DNA of 64,000 nucleotides from Capsicum annuum (Eukaryota; Streptophyta; Magnoliopsida; Solanales; Solanaceae), in assembly GCF_002878395.1 (NCBI RefSeq), contig NW_025860098.1, positions 74,272 through 138,271 on the forward strand, given 5' to 3'. The notes under the pieces were generated by a model. It saw only the letters and a list, made by a program, of their open reading frames with translations, ran no database searches and had not been told where the DNA came from. This document shows, one piece after another, positions 23,270 through 35,173 of this stretch (position 1 is its first letter; the number at the start of each line of letters is the position of its first letter). The position numbers and the translations under genes were made by a program.

Positions 23270-23944
23270 GGTGATGAGCTTTTTTGCTGGTGATGTGAAG
23301 CTAATAGTATAAATATGATGTATAAAGAAAGCATATGCCCTACAAACTTGTCATTTGTTGTAGTTTGTTGTAGTCTTAGCTTGAGTAATCTTATTTCAAT
23401 TAGTGTAATTATTGTAGATTCTAAAACATGAATGTATAGCTTGCCGGAGGATGAGCAGGGATTAAGTTCATGTCAGTGCCTATGTATTCCTTGAAAACAT
23501 ATAGTCCAGGTATTTTAGAAGCTTTGGTTCAATGATGATAAACTAGGTTGATCTATACTAAGAGCACCTCTTTCTTAATGGGGCAGATCATAGATGGGCA
23601 CAATTATAATCTATAGCATTATGGTCATGTTTAGTAGCTTTTTTAACCAATGAATCAAAAATATGTTTCTTTTCTAGAAACACGCCACTTAGATATCGTT
23701 GTTCCTGACTCAAATTTATTGAACTTTCTCTAAAATTCTTTTAAGCGTGTTGTCTGTTTTAAGAAAATTAGTGTTTATGATTTTTCCAAAAAGCATCATA
23801 TCGTTGAGATTATTACTATATCTTATATTTAGCTTATTTTTCTTTAAACTTTTAATTTAAGGGTGTGTTCGGATGTCCTACATTATTCTCTCCTTTGAAT
23901 TATTAAGTACCAAAAGTCTCATCACCAACGTTTATGAGCTTACA
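23270..23944. other. Unassigned stretch between HL and LTR L
   Basis: No LTR ends, gag-pol or LINE wording recognised. One plus-strand frame (about 23590-23715) reads ADHRWAQL, a stop, SIALWSCLVAFLTNESK, which has an unusual tryptophan content, but I do not recognise a family. It could be a fossil of host coding DNA or chance. Confidence 0.3.
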
Positions 23945-25398
23945 TCATGACCAAAAAATAGGCATGTGATGGCACGTATCACACCTTCCGAATAAGTAAG
24001 CTTAACCCATTTCAAAGAACACACTTTAAGAAAAAGAAATGAAAGCAGAAGCAGTAAATTAGTCTCAATTTATATAACGACAGTCAAGTCTCAAAAATAC
24101 ATCTCTGGTCTGGTTGTCATTATTACAATCCTCTAATACAGATTATGAGTATAGCAAATAATCTAAGGTATAGTAAATATGATAAATGCATAAGATAAAA
24201 TTAGAGAGATTCAAGAAGTCATAAAGGTCCAGTCCGTCATCCTCTACCTCTTTCTACCCCATGTCAATATTGAAAGTAATGCAATCTACAATCTACTACT
24301 CAAACCAGTACCTAAAAAGGATGAAAAAATAAGAAAAATAGAGAAGCAAGGGTGAGTACAAAATCACGTGTACTTAGTAAGTATCATCAATAACGAACTC
24401 TAATTCAAAGTGATCATGAAAACTACCAACCCAGCTATCCAGGGTATTTCGAACAACCTATAACCCTTAAAATCATAATACTTTATCCTATTATTTAACC
24501 TAACACAAAAGTCAAAAAGTATAATAAATACAAGGTAGACAAAGTAATCCATGAGAGTCAACGCTATTATATTGATATTCAATAATAAGAGAAGTCATTG
24601 ATGAAAGAACTTACAAATGTAATATATCCTTCTTAATCAATTAAACCAATAATTAATATAGGATAAATATAGGGAAAGTGTTCATATATAAGGGTTTATC
24701 CCATACTACCATAAGGTACTACCCAACTATTTCTTCGGTCAAGCCACCGTCATATCCCACATCTCATAATAACTTGACCTCCAAACCAATATAAGATGAA
24801 ATAACTTAATGTAATAAATTAAAATAAATGCTCAAACACAATATCACAAACAAGGTTCAATCATGATACTTATAAAAGTAAGAACTCAGTGACAATATCA
24901 AACTATATTAAGAAATGTCAATGCAATGTAATGTAGTAATGATGATGGGATGATGATGAATGTTTTGAAATTTATCACATAACTTTCTGTGCAAACTGAC
25001 CAAGCCTCACTACTTTCAAGTACGATTCATGAGAAGTTCACAACCCATATAGTCATTATAATCTCAATATCATGTCTCAAATCAGCCTTATCGGCATATT
25101 TCTCAGTATAGGCATTTTATAAGGTATCGTATTTTCTTACAAAATGCAGAATGTTTCGGTGGTACCAATATATCATGAATATTCATGCGTGATATGAGGA
25201 AGTAATACTCACAACCTATTAGTATGAAGATCAACATCCATTCAATATATGTATAAGTGAGTTCAGAATCAACTCAATATAACAATAATTTGTGATATCA
25301 GTTTCCACTTTGCAACACCAGAATAAATAGTCATGTAGTCATCAATAGTTTCATTTTCAACCCCTCCCTCAGGAATCACTATAGTGAACATGTAATAA
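23945..25398 (-). repeat. Old LTR L, left part, host of element A
   Basis: On the minus strand the probable 3' end is TTGGTCATGA (compare D and K, which end GGTCATGA), preceded by GTGATACGTGCCATCAC. The segment runs to the target duplication AATAA at 25394-25398 and resumes at 54967 on the far side of A. It is AT-rich with no coding content; the frame at 24400-24582 is chance. The family assignment is tentative. Confidence 0.45.
25394..25398. repeat. Target site duplication of A, left copy
   Basis: AATAA, repeated exactly at 54967-54971 after nearly 30 kb of nested sequence. This proves that A entered as a unit. Confidence 0.9.
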
Positions 25399-25611
25399 TG
25401 TAATACCCCGTACTTTTCTTAGCTCAGTTTAGCTCCTAGTGTGTCAAGTATTAACTTCAAAAGTGTATAACTCTTGATGTGTATAGAATTTTCTTATTCT
25501 AGATCGACCAATGTGTAGATAATGGAATTTTCTTTCCAATAATACCAATTTTTCCTCAATATGATACTCAATTTAGAAGTTATGGCAATTTTAGTGAAAA
25601 TAGTAGAACAA

Positions 25612-25935
25612 CGTGACAAGCACCGCATTGCGGTGAAGGCCAAATTTGCAGTTGTACGATTCTAGTAAAGTACCATAATTAGCCTGCATCGTGGAGAAGT
25701 TCTAGTTTCTGTTCTTCCCTTTCCAGTATCTCAATGCATTTTTCCTATATCTCATCAAAATTCCCAATTGTATAGACACTGCGTTGTGGTATAGTGCAAA
25801 ATGGACTCGTCCTTTTCGAGTGATGCAACGTGATTATGTTGTGTCACGCCAGAGGCCCAAATGGCATTCGTCCAATTTCCAGCGAGCCATCGCGATTGTA
25901 CTGAATCACTGTGGGGCCCAAAATTGGGATTCCAA
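25612..25935. repeat. CpG-rich repeated block in A 5' LTR
   Basis: About four units of 65-80 bases. Each has a CG palindromic word (CACCGCATTGCGGTG, CACTGCGTTGTGGT, GTTGTGTCACGCC, GCGATTGTACTGAATCAC) followed by a spacer with CATTCGTCCAATTTCCAG. The 3' LTR has the same block at 52682-52995 in less decayed form (CCGCATCGCGATGCGG). Confidence 0.55.
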
Positions 25936-27434
25936 TTTTGAGTATAATTTTAAAGGGCAATTTAGTCTTTTCTAAGCCCTCAAATCATGAATAAAAGAGA
26001 ATTAAACCTATTATAAACCTAATCTGCTCACTTCTTATAAAATTGTTCTTAGGGAAACCCTAGAGCTTCAAATCTTAATCCCCAAGAAATTCAAATTCCA
26101 CCATTTTTTTTCCAAGATAACCCAAAATTCAATATTTCCAATTCAAAAATATTCAAGAATCAATCTTCAAGAGCACAAATAGGAATGTAAAGTTCAAGCT
26201 TCTTCATCTAGTCATCAATTAAGGTGTGTGGAGTTTTCAACAAGGATAATTCTTTCATGCTTGTACCCAAAACTAGTTTTTATTTACAAATTACATGATT
26301 TTGTATGATTATCCATGAATTTCAATTTAGGGTTCATACCCAAATATTTCTATTTGAAGATTATGAGATTTTAAGTGATTTAGATGATGAATTGCATGAC
26401 TATTTTCGTATTTTCATGCGTATGATATAAATTTCCAGATTTAGAATTAAATTTCAATGCATTCATTACCAAGCATGAACTTTACTATGATTAGACATGA
26501 ATTTAATGCATGAGTTACTAAGCCCTAGTTTGAATGTTGATATTTCAAGAATAACTATGCTTTAAGCATCCTATGACTAGTTATTTTCAGATTTTAATAA
26601 GGATTTGCACTTTTGATCTCAACTTAGACATGGAATCCACTTTACAGTTTTAGTTACAATTTAAATTAAGAGATGTACAGTTGGTTTTCATTTTTAAACC
26701 ATTATACTAGTTTCAAAGTGGATTTTCAAAAGAATAAGTATATAGATTAAAGGGAATAGTATTTAACCCCGAGTTGGGGATGTTCACATGCCTCAAAACT
26801 ACGAGTCAACGTAGGTTCAGATTATCAAATTATTCTGATTTCTAAATGGATGATCGATACAAATGTGATTATTTACATTAGGTTATACTCCTTGGCAAGA
26901 CTATGACACATCTCCCCAATGTGAGGTTTTCCCATAGGGGAAGTGGATGCTGAACACTATGATAGCTCAAATAGTATTTGTCAGTTAGAAGAACCACCCT
27001 TGCAGAATTGTTTTTAAAAGAATTCCATAATAGAAAAGACTACATAAAAGAGTAACGGAGTAGGTTTTCGAAACCAAGTGTAAAGAGTTACAACTTTATT
27101 CAAAAATTACTTTACAGAAATATACCAGCTATGAGATTTTAGCTTTTAGTTTCAGATATAAAAGTGAGTACTTTCTACACTTAAACAACATAATTTAAAG
27201 ATAGAATACCAATGCAGATTTTTAGAAACTAAATGTTATGACTCACTAGATTTATACAACATGCTTTATTACTCATGATCATGATCTCAGTTTTAAGTTA
27301 TTCAAGCTATTATGAGTCATCTACACTTAGCATGAATTCTTTTAGTGCTACATTGTCTCATAATGTAGGTTCAGGTGCTCAGTTTCAGCATAAGTGATTT
27401 CGAGTATATCTATCTCTATTTTGATAGTTGGTGA

Positions 27435-27453
27435 GTCCTCATAGTTTGAGGAC
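27435..27453 (+). other. Second conserved LTR hairpin, copy in A 5' LTR
   Basis: Perfect 7-bp arms GTCCTCA and TGAGGAC with loop TAGTT, overlapping GGTGAGTCC. It lies about 365 nt before the LTR end. Confidence 0.55.
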
Positions 27454-27752
27454 CAAGTTATTCTATTTTTCTGCATATCAGTATAGATGATTCAGTATTT
27501 TTTAGATATTTCAACTTAGCTGGAGGTTTATCCCAGTGACTCTCTAGTTATTAGTAGTAGGGTTTATCAAACTACTAGATTTAATTCAGATTATCAGTAT
27601 TAATTATCTTGAATTTTGAGTAAAATACTTTAAGATATTATGTTTAGATAATTTCATCTTAGAACAGATAGAGTTCTGTATTTTAGCTTTGATATTATGT
27701 TGATATTTCTCTATTTATGAGTAACAAATCTAGTAGAAGGCTTACAGGGTTA

Positions 27753-27778
27753 GCTTGAGGCTACTCATAGTCTTAAGA
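27753..27778 (+). other. Conserved U5 hairpin in A 5' LTR
   Basis: 5' arm GCTTGAGGCTA, loop CTCA, 3' arm TAGTCTTAAGA; ten of eleven positions pair. It ends 39 nt before the LTR end. Confidence 0.6.
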
Positions 27779-27821
27779 AACGTGTGACATCTCGAGATGC
27801 ATTTTTGGGGTGTTATAAACT

Positions 27822-27834
27822 TGGTATCAGAGCC
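27822..27834 (+). other. Primer-binding site of A
   Basis: TGGTATCAGAGCC, exact complement of the tRNA-iMet 3' end. The leader palindrome TGATCA follows at 27888-27893. Confidence 0.9.
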
Positions 27835-28029
27835 TAAGGTTTATAACAGTCCTGGAAAGTTAGACAAGCTAACTTTAAATAGAGACTTGATCATGGGTGT
27901 GAAGCGTACCACATTTATGAGCAAGAGGCTACAGAACATTTTTAGGAAATCATATCTTTCTTTCATGATCTGTCATGCTTATAGTGTCTCTATCTCCTTT
28001 TAACTCATGCTATTATGTGATAGTTGAAT

Positions 28030-28500
28030 ATGCCTTCTCACTGAGCTAATTCTTATAGAAATGATAACCAGCTACCCTATCCCACTGACCATCTAAATGG
28101 GAATGTATCCCATGCTAAATTGTGGACTATCTTTCAGGCATTAGCCCAAGTGGTGACTGTTAATGTTCAGGGAAACTATCATGTGACAGTCCCACTTTAG
28201 AAGAATAGGGATTAAGTAGAAATCAAAATTAGAGACTTCAGGAGAAAGAATTCGCCTAATTCTTTGAGTAAAAAGCAGGTAAGGACCCAGAGCTTTACTT
28301 AGAGGTGATAAAAAATATCACCTTGTGTTACTAAGGAAGAGATTGTAGAGTTCGCATCGTATAGGTTGAAAGATATGTCGTTGGGTAGTTATATAGAAGA
28401 ATGGTAAAGGTGTGAATGCAGCTCTTATGAGTTGGCAGGTATTTTAGGATGCATTTTTAGTCAGGGTCTTTTTGTGTGAAATGAGAGAAGCTAAGGTAGA
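28030..28500 (+). pseudogene. Gag of A, N-terminal part before insertion B
   Basis: The start at 28030 reads MPSH, a stop, ANSYRNDNQLPYPTD, close to gag of E. It decays through several stops, then gives ELTSYRLKDM-like and RVFLCEMREAKV-like wording. It stops at GCTAAGGTAGA, where B was inserted; the rest is at 37632. The N-terminus is basic and Pro-rich as in Tekay gags. Confidence 0.75.
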
Positions 28501-28537
28501 TGTAATGACCTGAGACTACCCCTAGTCGACAGAAAGT

Positions 28538-28563
28538 GCTTATAATCTCAAGGGACCATAAGC
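28538..28563 (-). other. Conserved U5 hairpin in B 3' LTR
   Basis: Minus strand: 5' arm GCTTATGGTCC, loop CTTG, 3' arm AGATTATAAGC; ten of eleven positions pair. It ends 37 nt before the LTR end. Confidence 0.6.
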
Positions 28564-28865
28564 TAACCAATTAGCTGGTACCTGTTGTGAGCACTGAATA
28601 ATAATATCATAATTACAGAACAATAATTGATATTGCCATAAAGTTTTAATAATTGAATCATAACAGAAATATGGATATATATAAATAGCTGACTGAATCT
28701 ATTAAAATATTGATAAAATGATATGTCAACTGAGAATCTAAGTATTGAATGATAAACTCAATGTCTCAAAAGCCTCTAAAATTGACTGACTAAATATGAG
28801 TTAATGGGACAATCCCTAACTAACTCTGCTAACTACTAAAATAGAGATATGAAGTAAAATAAACT

Positions 28866-28884
28866 GTCCTCAAATGATGAGGAC
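28866..28884 (-). other. Second conserved LTR hairpin, copy in B 3' LTR
   Basis: Arms GTCCTCA and TGAGGAC pair perfectly, loop TCATT on the minus strand. It is preceded by GGTGA. The loop differs from that in A while the arms are kept. Confidence 0.55.
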
Positions 28885-30483
28885 TCACCACTGCTACTGT
28901 ACTTCTGATAGCCTGAGAAGTGAAGTCTAAGTATGATCTGAGAACTGAGAGTCAACTCCTCTGATATGATACATCATAGAAAAAAAAGTATGCGATTAGT
29001 ACTTTGAATGAACTGGTATGCTAAATGAGGAAGGCTGGTATGGAAGGTTTTATGAATAGAAATACTGAAATATTTGAATATACAAACAAGGCATGGAATA
29101 TTGAATAGATATCATGAGAGTCTATAAATACTGGAGACACATGGAGTATGTAATACTATATATGCATAAAAGTTCGTAAATACTAGAAACGCATGGAAAT
29201 ATGTAGATAACGAGGATGCACGGCCAAGCATATATCATGTCTGTACAAAATCTATAGACTAAAATATTAGAATAACTAAAATTTGTATGTTTTGGTCAAA
29301 CAACTCTATGAATGAATAACTATACTGATACTGCAACTGAGACTATGACTGATATTCATGGAGGTATCATCTAACTGGCATGGCCCAATCTAAGCTAATC
29401 AGGGTCCAACCTGTAACCCCAGTTGGAAGGATATTAATACTATGCCATGAATAATAAAATTGGCTGTTTGGATCCACTATACTAATATCATGTCCTAAGG
29501 ACTATGGGTGCCAAGCCTGAACTGACGGGTGACCTATGCGAGGTAGTCAAGCCTAATCTGACGGGTGTCTACTTATACCTACGCTGGCTATGTAGTTTTG
29601 GAGTATAAAGATTGATACTAAGGACTCTGCCTATTTAAAGGGGAATCCATCATCCCTACACTCGCTAGGTACTAAATCCTAGTCCCAACTTAAAGACACC
29701 AAAGCGCTAGACTATTTTGAGTTTAACTAACTAATATTTTCCAATTCTGATAATGCTCATAGTATTTTCTGAAGGCTATTCTGTAATATACTGAAACTAT
29801 ACTGAATAAGCAACTACTCTTTTTGGGTATTCAATACCCCCAGGACTCCAAAACAATAATAAAAAAATGACTCTAAAACATGAAGGACAAATCATGAAGG
29901 CTTATGTTAAATCAATCACTCTTGTAGGCATTTTAGCAAACACTTATAGTTCATGGTTTAAAACAATCATAGGAATATCATATAGTTTATAGAAATAGCA
30001 TAAATTAAACATACTTGGAGTAAATCATGGTTTAGTTCAATAAATAATACTATTAAAAACATGGAGAATCAAATAATAATAATAATAATTTCAAGGAAAC
30101 ATGGTAATAAATCATAATTCATAGAGATTCATGGGGAAGATCTTAATATGATATCATAAACCTTGAAAAAGATGATAACTTCCTAATTAAATTGGGTACT
30201 TGGACTCCATGGGTGAAAGGAACTCATGGATGAACATCTAACATACCTTAATGGATGAATTTCTTGAAGTTCTTGGTGAATTCTTGAGGATTGGCCTTGA
30301 ATTTGAGAGCTAGAGTTCTAGATCAAGAGAGGATATTCTTTAATATTAGGGGGAAAATTAAAAAATAATGAGTTAAAAATGTTATTAGGGATTTAAAGAA
30401 CACCTGGGAAGACTAAAATTAGGGAAAATGACTGTTTTAACCTGGATGAAATATAAATTCTTTGTCAAAATTTTCCAAATTCC

Positions 30484-30735
30484 TCCCTTGGCGCGACGCA
30501 ACGCTATCGCGCTGTGTCACTGGAAATTAACATCTGGGAAATTACATGGTGGGGAACTATGGTGGTATTGCGTTTCAACCTTATTTATGACTTGGAAGAT
30601 CACCATGATGCAGTGGAATCATGGAGAGACACTAGAAACTGCCAAATTGGCCTTTGGCGCGATGTGCCAAGATCACGCACCTTCAATGGAAAATGAAAAT
30701 TGCTATTTACACTAGCTCTGCGATGCGCTAAGGGT
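30484..30735. repeat. CpG-rich block in B 3' LTR
   Basis: Includes GGCGCGACGCAACGC, TATCGCGCTGTGTCACTGG and GGCGCGATGTGCC. The counterpart in the other LTR is 37150-37410. Open frames here reflect low stop density in GC-rich sequence. Confidence 0.5.
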
Positions 30736-30950
30736 CAGAATAATGATGTTTAAAGAATGAAACTTAAAATTTCCACAACCTCTTACCCGGTTATAGTATT
30801 TGGGGATATTTTATGTCATTGGAAAGCTAATTCAATTTCCCACGCAATGGCAGGATCTAAACTAAAAAATAATGAGTGTTTAAAATTTTTTATGTATGGA
30901 CACTTATGCAATCGGGCATAGATTATGCCAAGGAAATGTGGGGCATTACA

Positions 30951-30966
30951 ATATCTCGCCCTTGAG
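30951..30966 (-). other. Polypurine tract of B
   Basis: The minus strand reads CTCAAGGGCGAGATAT directly before the 3' LTR. This purine run primes second-strand synthesis in LTR retrotransposons. The GAGGATGAATGATC wording just upstream is shared with A and C. Confidence 0.7.
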
Positions 30967-31144
30967 ATCATTCATCCTCGAATAAAACTGGTTAAGCTAC
31001 GAAAGACTGATGAACTAAGCTTACACACTGAACATTCATATCTGATGCATAGAATACATGACTGAAATGCACGACTAACATGGACATGATGTGCAACTAA
31101 AATTGAGCATGATAGATAGAAAACTTAAGAAGATTAGTACCTTA

Positions 31145-31441
31145 CACTGTGCCTGGATTCACAGAGAAAAGATGAGGGTTCTTGGACCGCATATATGCTT
31201 CTGCTTCCCAAGTGGCTCCATCAATAGATTAGCTCCTCCAAAGGACTTTGAATAGTGGAACCTCTTTGTTCTTTAGTCTACGAACTTGATGATTAAGAAT
31301 TTTGACTGGAACTTTCTTATAGGAAAAAATTTTATGAACATCTATGCTTTCTAAAGGAACAACTACAGCTGGATTACCACTAGACTTCTCTAAAAATGAG
31401 ACATGGAACACTAGGTGTACTGAGGCTAGATTTAAAGGCAA
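31145..31441 (-). pseudogene. Integrase C-terminus and chromodomain of B
   Basis: A 70-codon frame reads PLNLASVHLVFHVSFL, then VPVKILNHQVRRLKNKEVP and FKVLWRS. After a stop, IDGATWEAEAYMRSK continues to about 31150. The V-KVLW-S...ATWE pattern is the Tekay-type chromodomain, which in intact elements guides insertion to heterochromatin marks. Position directly before the polypurine tract is normal. Confidence 0.8.
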
Positions 31442-31541
31442 CTTAAGCTCGTAATGTAACTTTCCAGAAAGACAGAGAATTTTGAAGGGACCGACATAAT
31501 GGGGACTAAGTTTTGTTTCTTGCCAAACCTCTTCACTCCTT

Positions 31542-32345
31542 TCATGGGAGAGCTTTTAAGGTACATAAAATCATCGACCACAAACATAGATCCTTTCTTC
31601 TCACATCTGCGTACGACTTCTGTTGGCTCTGGGTAGCCATAAGCCTATCTCTGATTAACTGAACCTTCTCCAAGGTATCAAACACCAAGTCAGGCCCTTC
31701 TTCTGCAGCCTCACCTACTTCAAACAAACAAATAGAAGATCTACTTCTCCTCCTATAGAGAGCTTCAAACGGAGCCATATGGATACTGGAATGATAGTTG
31801 TTATTATATGTAACTTCAATCAAAGGCAAGTGGTCATTCCAACTATCCTTGAAATCAACCATGTATGCTTTTAGCACATGCTTAAGAGTCTGAATGGTCC
31901 TTTTTGCTTGACCTTCTGTGTGAGGATGAAAAGTTGTATTGAGATGAACTTGGGTACTAGGGCCCTTTTAGAAAGCTTTTCAGAAGTGAGAGGTAAACTG
32001 TGTACCTCCATTTGAGATGATAGACAAGGGAACACCATGCAACATAACCAACTCTCTGAGATAAATCTTAGTATAGTCCTCATCCTAATAAAAAGTGGGG
32101 ATTGTCAAGAAATAAGATGATTTTGTCAACCTATATATGATAACCCAAATGGAATCAAGCTGATGATGAGTATGAGGTAAACCCGTCACAAAATCCATGT
32201 TTATTTTTTCCCATTTCCATTTGGGAATATTGAACTCCTGCATGAACCCACTAGGCTTCTAATGATCAATCTTAACCTAATGGCATATAGAGCACTTAAC
32301 TACTAACTGTGCAATATATCTCTTTATCCCACTCCACCATAGATC
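31542..32345 (-). pseudogene. Integrase core of B
   Basis: Two overlapping frames (31542-31877 and 31871-32083) carry the core end: DGQAE-like region, SWNDHLPLIEVTYNNNYHSS, then HMAPFEALYRRR, then DLVFDTLEKVQLIRDRL. The finger end lies at 32285-32345. A frameshift at about 31875 separates the halves. The first catalytic aspartate region (32100-32200) is full of stops. Confidence 0.8.
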
Positions 32346-32461
32346 TCTCGCAAATTGTGTTACATCTTTATGGCCCCTGGATAAATAGAGTAACGCATAC
32401 CATGAGCTTCTACAAGAATTCATTTCCTAAAATAATCTACACCAAGCAAACATAATAGCCA

Positions 32462-33230
32462 TCTAAACCCAAGAAACTCCTGATGTCTGATAGAGAGATG
32501 GGTCTAGGATCTTACTGTCTCGATCTTTTGAAGATCAACCCTAATACCATCACCAGAAATAATATGGCCAAGAAAAGCTACTGATCTTAGCCAAAATTCA
32601 AACTAACTGAATTTAGCAAATAACTAATAAGTTCTAAGAGTTTGAAGCACTATTCTGAGGTAGTTTGCATGATTGTTTTCACTACGAGAGTAAACAAGAA
32701 TGTCATCAATAAAGACTATGACGAACATATACAAATACTTCTTGAACACTCAATTCATCAACTCTATAAAGGCTATTGGGGCATTCATGATACCAAAGGA
32801 CATGACTAGAAATTCAAAGTGACCATACCAGGTTCGGAAAGCTATTTTCAAAATTATACATTCCCTGACCCTGAGATGATAATAGCTTGATGTGAGGTCT
32901 ACCTTAGAAAAATAGCTGGCACCTTGAAGTTGGTCAAATAATTCATTAATTCTTGGAAGTGGATATTTATTATTGAGTATGACCTTGTTCAACTGATGGC
33001 AGTCAATACACATTCTGAGAGAACCGTCTTTCTTATGCACGAATAGAATATGTGCGCCCTACAAGAAGACACTGGGTCTGATAAAACCCTTATATAGAAT
33101 ATCCTTGAACTATTCTTTAAACTCTTTGAGTTGAGCTGGGGCCATTCTATATGGAAGAATAGATATGGGTTAAGTATCTAGAAGAAGGTCTATTTCGAAG
33201 CGGCAGGAGCTCCAGGAAGATCTTCAGGAA
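32462..33230 (-). pseudogene. Reverse transcriptase of B
   Basis: The minus strand shows [60 protein letters not shown] and the catalytic [10 protein letters not shown] at about 32690-32720. This is the most complete RT in the window and both aspartates remain. Thumb wording (RHQEFLGLDGYY) ends at about 32465. RNase H should follow but is missing: the next wording is the integrase finger at about 32345-32285. Confidence 0.85.
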
Positions 33231-33393
33231 AAAAGTCTAAGAATTCATTTACTACTAGAACTGACTCAAGAATTGGAGTTTCTATATTTGAGTCTTTGAC
33301 TCACACAAGATGGTAAATAGACCCCTTCAATATCATCTTTCTCGCTATATGGTATGAAATCAACTGACCCCTAAAAGTTGTAGTACTACCTCT

Positions 33394-33715
33394 CTATTCA
33401 AGGACTGGTTCATTTGGAAACTGAAAATGAACTATTGTGTTTCTACAATCAATGAACGAATAGCATGAGTAGAGCCAATCCATTCCTAGAATGATGTCAA
33501 AGTCCATCATAGCTAAATCCACGATATCAACTGAGGTAACTCTCTTAAATATTGTGACTGGACAGTCCTTGTACACCTGTCTGGCTACAATGGAAACACC
33601 TACTATGGTAGACACTGTAAAGGGCTCTGCAAGAGTTTTGGTACTGACTTTGAAGTTGATGGCTATATGTGAAGTTACAAAATAAAGAGAAGCTCCAGGG
33701 TATAGTAAAGCATAA
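33394..33715 (-). pseudogene. Aspartic protease of B
   Basis: A 73-codon frame reads MSTIVGVSIVARQVYKDCPVT, then VDIVDLAMMDFDIILGMDWLYSC, the C-terminal half of a Ty3/gypsy protease with the FDIILGMDWL signature. The catalytic DTG half further upstream (33640-33760) is degraded; LLYPGASLYF-like wording has lost the aspartate. Confidence 0.75.
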
Positions 33716-33814
33716 ATGTGTAAGTAAAAGACCTACAATGTACCAGTAACTACGTCAGGAGAATTTTCATAATCTTGGTAGGACTGAAGAGCATATAACC
33801 TATTTGGCTGCTGA

Positions 33815-34951
33815 TCACTGATAGCACTGAAAGCTACACCCTACTGATTTGGGCGTCCGAATGGGACTTGCCCTGATAAAGTACATCCCTAACTTTATGA
33901 GCAACCACGCAATACTTCTAAATCTGATAGCCTGGCTTGCCACACCCAAAACATACATCACTACCCACTCTACACTCACCCTAATAGTGTCTACCATATT
34001 TATGACATAGAGGATTGGTATGAGCAGTGCTAAAACTGACCTGGGATTTAGAGCCTGGTTCCCCATCCCTATTGTTGCTCCTGTATTTGGATATGGGACG
34101 ACTAGCTGAAGAGGTTTCTAGGTTTGAAGATCTTTATTGAAACTCAGAACGGTTACCACCCTCTAACTTTGGATGACTGAAGTTAAAGCTGCCCATTCTA
34201 GCTCTCTTATTTCTGCTATCTCTCTCCCCCTAATCTTCTGCTCCTCTATATTTTGAGCAAGGAATATTAGCCTAGACAAGTCCATCTCACTAATTAGCAT
34301 TGAAATCGTACACTCTTTTACCATGCTATCATATACTCCAAACATAAATTTGCTCATCTTGGACCTGTTATCAACCACCACATGAGGATCATATCTAGAT
34401 AACTAAGTGAACTTGAGGGAATACACCCCCACACTCATGCTTCCCTGCCTAAAGTTAATAAATTCTAATACCTTGGCCTCTCTCAACTCTAATGGGAAGA
34501 ATCTGACTAAGAAAGTTGTGGCAAACTCTTCCCATTCTATAGGCCCTACATCAATACCCCTATTTACCTTTCATTGCTTAAACTAAGTATAGGATACATC
34601 CTATAACTTATATGCAGCCAGCTCAATACTCTAACTAGATGTCACCCCCATAGCATCCATTACCTTTTGAACTATATGTAAGAATTCTCATGGATCCTCG
34701 TCAGACTTAGATGCTATGAAAGAAAGAGGATTTATTTAGGTGAAATCCCAAATTTTAGTAGAAGCAGTATTGGCCACTGGGTTTACTGGAACAATAAGTA
34801 GCCGTTTATTTTGAGCTGCCATAGGGTTGTCTAGAGTGGTGAACACAACCATGAATTATGCCTAAGATACATACTCGTCCAAAGGATCCACTTGGATGGG
34901 CTGAGGGGCTGGTTGATTTCCTATTCTTCTTTCGTTCATCTTAGGAGGCAT
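33815..34951 (-). pseudogene. Gag of B with capsid domain and knuckle
   Basis: The start at 34951 reads MPPKMNERRIGNQPAPQPIQ. It continues through the capsid: DEDP-EFLHIVQKVMDAMG, IEWEEFATTFLVRFFP, then LREAKVLEFINFRQGSMSV, then KMSKFMFGVYDSMVKEC (34163-34381). The CCHC region follows at 33930-34060 with a frameshift. Unlike E1 and C, the capsid core is present. The site AAAGTAGA reads CCAAGGTATTAG here and is not interrupted. Confidence 0.82.
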
Positions 34952-35156
34952 GTTCTGTAAACGGAAGAAATAAAAGTATTAGACTGACAGTTTAACATGA
35001 GCTCATGCTCACTCCCATGACATGAATACTGAAAGAAGGGAAACTTTTCCCAAACGCCTTGTAGCCTCTCATCCATAAGTGTGGTGAGCTACACATCCAT
35101 GCACAAGGCTCGACTTTATGTGGCTTTCAGACTTCCTAGGACACTTTAAAACCTTA

Positions 35157-35170
35157 GGATCTGATACCAA
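35157..35170 (-). other. Primer-binding site of B
   Basis: The minus strand reads TTGGTATCAGATCC, one base different from the usual iMet site, three bases after the 5' LTR. Confidence 0.85.
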
Positions 35171-35173
35171 GTT

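Larger units (their letters stand above)
25399..27817 (+). repeat. 5' LTR of A
   Basis: Begins TGTAATACCCCGTAC and ends GGTGTTATA (family end TTACA), three bases before TTGGTATCAG. 2419 bp. The start matches the 3' LTR at 50230 (TTTAGCTCCTAGTGTGTCAAG in both). The CpG-rich block is at 25612-25935, where a chance 63-codon frame appears. Confidence 0.9.
28501..30950 (-). repeat. 3' LTR of B
   Basis: 2450 bp. On the plus strand it runs TGTAATGACC to GGGGCATTACA. The CpG-rich block at 30484-30735 contains plus-strand chance frames of 95 and 60 codons, which also occur in altered form in the other LTR. Confidence 0.9.

Noticed and set aside
24400..24582. Small hydrophobic frame as a membrane protein
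   Set aside because: AT-rich chance frame on the minus strand of old LTR L, without any supporting feature.
25784..25975. 63-codon frame at 25784-25975
   Set aside because: It falls in the CpG-rich block of A's 5' LTR; the matching region of the 3' LTR is interrupted.
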